From Glaciecola sp964621345 (GTDB taxonomy: Bacteria > Pseudomonadota > Gammaproteobacteria > Enterobacterales > Alteromonadaceae), in the NCBI GenBank assembly GCA_964621345.1, contig CAZUON010000077.1, positions 1 through 7,475 of the forward strand: DNA of 7,475 nucleotides, given 5' to 3'. This document shows positions 6,010-7,475 of the stretch, piece after piece (the first letter of the stretch is position 1; the number at the start of each line of letters is the position of its first letter). The notes beneath the pieces were generated by a model. That model was not told where the DNA came from. It made no database searches and saw nothing but the letters and a program-made list of their open reading frames with translations. Made by a program: the position numbers and the translations under genes.

Positions 6010-7107
6010 ATGAGCGTATCACAAGCACCTTTTAAAAAAAGGCGATTTACCTCTGTATTGGGCAATACAAAACCTGCACTTGCAATAAATGCTGAGAAGT
6101 TAAAAGCATGTGTGCACCGCGCTGCAAATCTGTTTTTGCAAAGGACTTTGCGATACCTAGTATTAGCAGGATGCGCAGTAATAAATATACCAATATCATC
6201 CGCCAATACTGAACTCGATGACGCAATAGCAAAAGTACTCGCTGACCGCGTAGCGTTAAGTGTCATATTAAGCGACAGTGATGCGCTAGCATTCGGCGTC
6301 AGTGACTTTGACCCAAACACCATTTTTGGTACTGATATAGACAACTTAGGCGACGACGGAACGGTTGCCGCACGCCGCAGTAAGAGTGCTTATGTTTTGC
6401 CTTATTCACATGAAATAAAGAATAGCAATGGGCTCGGTGCACATGTGCTCAGCGCAACTGGTTATTATATCGACTCAAATAGCAAACTATCTATCGATAC
6501 AACGGTCAGCATTGAGGATGAATTCAATGAGCAAAGCTATGGCGTAATGTTAGGTTATGCTTATAAGAAAATGCTAAACGAACGTTTGTCTCTAAGCGGC
6601 GGCCTGCAAATGCATGTTATGCGTTACCAAAATCAATTTGTTGCCAACAACGTTATTTCTGAAGTATTTAAACAAGTATACAAAGGCTCACTTGTCGACA
6701 CTTTCGCTTGGTCAGCTATTTTTGCGCCGCAATTGGAGCTTGAATATATCCAGCCACAAACGTGGGGGCGCTTTGAGCTCAGTAGCAAAGTGAACTATTT
6801 TACCAGCTATACTTGGGGCGATGCCAATATTGGCAACCCAAGTGGTCATTATTTTACTAATCAGATTTTTGCCTATTATGACATTTTCGATAAGTCCCAA
6901 ACCCTGTTTACGGGTGCAAAGCGAGTAGACGTGTCAGATAGTATTAGGAGCGGTTTAGGCTCGTCATTTTACTACGAAGCTTCTTTTGGTTGGCTCTACA
7001 ATCAACCTAGCCGATACGAGTGGCTAGAGAATATAGGCGTGGGTCTCAACTTTAACTATGGCTCATCGCTTAGAGGGGGCAGCATCATGCTCTATTTTAA
7101 TAAATAA
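6010..7107 (+). CDS. Outer-membrane beta-barrel protein, solitary autotransporter-barrel type
   Basis: This 365-residue protein is predicted to sit in the outer membrane. The signal peptide is unusual: a 46-residue N-region with several Lys and Arg precedes the hydrophobic stretch YLVLAGCAVINI (about 49-60), and a likely SSA cut follows residue 65. A short mature N-terminal segment (about 66-115) includes VILSDSDALAFGVSDFDP. From about 126 onward the sequence shows alternating amphipathic strands rich in Tyr, Phe, Trp and Gly, as in a barrel of autotransporter size. It ends GGSIMLYFNK, with the final aromatic two residues before the C-terminus and not last. It lacks a passenger domain. This recalls the Pfam family of solitary outer-membrane autotransporter barrels (Omp_AT), recalled from memory. 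It is not TolC-like, having no long coiled coil. It is divergent from the secretion operon, so a role in substrate display or surface release is possible but unproven. An AGG about 10 bases upstream supports ATG 6010; no other ATG occurs before the hydrophobic core. Confidence 0.75.
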   Translation: MSVSQAPFKKRRFTSVLGNTKPALAINAEKLKACVHRAANLFLQRTLRYLVLAGCAVINIPISSANTELDDAIAKVLADRVALSVILSDSDALAFGVSDFDPNTIFGTDIDNLGDDGTVAARRSKSAYVLPYSHEIKNSNGLGAHVLSATGYYIDSNSKLSIDTTVSIEDEFNEQSYGVMLGYAYKKMLNERLSLSGGLQMHVMRYQNQFVANNVISEVFKQVYKGSLVDTFAWSAIFAPQLELEYIQPQTWGRFELSSKVNYFTSYTWGDANIGNPSGHYFTNQIFAYYDIFDKSQTLFTGAKRVDVSDSIRSGLGSSFYYEASFGWLYNQPSRYEWLENIGVGLNFNYGSSLRGGSIMLYFNK

Positions 7108-7109
7108 AG

Positions 7110-7150
7110 AGTCATACCTTACATTGTTATGGCTTTAAGGGTATTTGACT
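7110..7150. repeat. Imperfect inverted repeat after the barrel gene (weak terminator candidate)
   Basis: AGTCATACCTTA (7110-7121) faces TAAGGGTATTTGACT (7136-7150) across a 14-base loop, with one bulged G and a small internal bulge. It begins 3 bases after the barrel stop codon. No T-run follows on either side, so it is a poor intrinsic terminator. It may be an RNA-stabilising 3' hairpin or an operator ahead of the lipoprotein promoter. Confidence 0.25.
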
Positions 7151-7177
7151 TGCTCAGGCGTTGTAGTAACTTATAAT
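7150..7177 (+). promoter_or_regulatory. Candidate sigma70 promoter of the lipoprotein gene
   Basis: TTGCTC (7150-7155), a 16-base spacer and a perfect TATAAT (7172-7177) lie about 40 bases before ATG 7219. TTGACT at 7145-7150 is a better -35 box but would give a 21-base spacer. The perfect -10 makes an independent promoter likely. Confidence 0.55.
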
Positions 7178-7218
7178 TTGAATTAACTAATTTCCGTATA
7201 TCAATAAGAGTCCATATC

Positions 7219-7475
7219 ATGAAAACGAATTCAATTGACAAAAAGAGAGTAAGTTTCTTAATCGCGTTTGGCGCCGTTTTATTTTTGCAAGGCTGCGAGA
7301 GTACCTCTCAACAAATGATAAACAAAGGCTATCCAGTCGCATACGCCCAAGGTTACGACGATGGTTGTCATAGTGGTAACAAAGCAGGCGGCAGCTTTTT
7401 TGACGAGTTTATAAAGGACGTTAATCGCTTTGACAACGATACGCAATATGCTCAAGGCTGGTCAGATGCGTTTAG
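7219..7475 (+). CDS. Small outer-membrane lipoprotein, unrecognised family, partial at the window end
   Basis: The frame is open from ATG 7219 to the edge (85 codons plus two bases), with AAGAG 8 bases upstream. Residues 1-25 are a signal peptide: a basic N-region (KKR at 8-10), a hydrophobic core (VSFLIAFGAVLF) and lipobox LQGC, placing the lipidated Cys at 26. The following Glu, not Asp, favours outer-membrane sorting under the usual +2 rule. The mature part contains YAQGYDDGC (42-50) and YAQGWSDAF (77-85), two copies of a YxxGxxDG-like motif about 35 residues apart, with an extra Cys50. I do not recognise a function. It follows the barrel gene on the same strand but appears to have its own promoter, so a link with the secretion locus is only positional. 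Confidence 0.8.
   Translation, partial: MKTNSIDKKRVSFLIAFGAVLFLQGCESTSQQMINKGYPVAYAQGYDDGCHSGNKAGGSFFDEFIKDVNRFDNDTQYAQGWSDAF

Noticed and set aside
5928..6344. Minus-strand open frame of 138 codons opposite the barrel gene
   Set aside because: It has no ribosome site or recognisable features and runs antisense to the signal-peptide region of a convincing barrel gene.
6010..7107. Barrel gene as the TolC/LapE channel of the secretion system
   Set aside because: It has no long helical repeats, and the strand pattern and length fit a beta-barrel of autotransporter type.
1..7475. CRISPR arrays, tRNA or rRNA genes, insertion sequences
   Set aside because: I saw no regularly spaced repeats, cloverleaf sequences, rRNA segments, transposase frames or terminal inverted repeats by reading both strands.

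Overview
The window looks like chromosome from a marine-type gammaproteobacterium, most likely Alteromonadales or a relative. This is inferred from the AT-leaning base composition, the protein style and the type I secretion (T1SS) layout. No taxonomic marker gene is present, so the placement is tentative.

Positions 1-5789 hold a minus-strand operon, read from right to left. First comes a short ABC half-transporter (5789-4119). Next is a longer ABC half-transporter with an N-terminal C39-like domain (4129-2051), then a HlyD/LapC-type membrane fusion protein (2058-733). Last is the N-terminal part of a large-looking, lysine-rich protein without a Sec signal (674 to beyond base 1), which is probably the secreted substrate, such as a giant adhesin. 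The first three genes overlap by 11 and 8 bases, each with a strong Shine-Dalgarno inside the preceding gene. The substrate follows after a 58-base gap.

A divergent 220-base intergenic region (5790-6009) carries a good minus-strand sigma70-like promoter for the operon and a 7-bp inverted repeat ahead of the plus-strand gene. The plus strand then encodes an outer-membrane beta-barrel of solitary-autotransporter type with an unusually long signal-peptide N-region (6010-7107). After it, with its own promoter, comes the start of a small lipoprotein (7219 to beyond the end).

The most notable point is the pair of ABC proteins. The first has lost the Walker A lysine, the Q-loop glutamine, the LSGGQ signature and the H-loop histidine. 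The second keeps Walker A, Walker B and the H-loop histidine but has lost the signature glycines, the usual Q-loop position and the D-loop. If they pair as a heterodimer, as RtxB and RtxE do in the Vibrio cholerae MARTX secretion system, neither composite ATP site would have a canonical LSGGQ. The reading frames are otherwise intact and tightly coupled, so this looks like a conserved, divergent exporter and not decay. A plausible model is export of the lysine-rich protein through ABC1/ABC2/MFP, an unlinked TolC-type channel, and perhaps surface handling by the divergent barrel protein.
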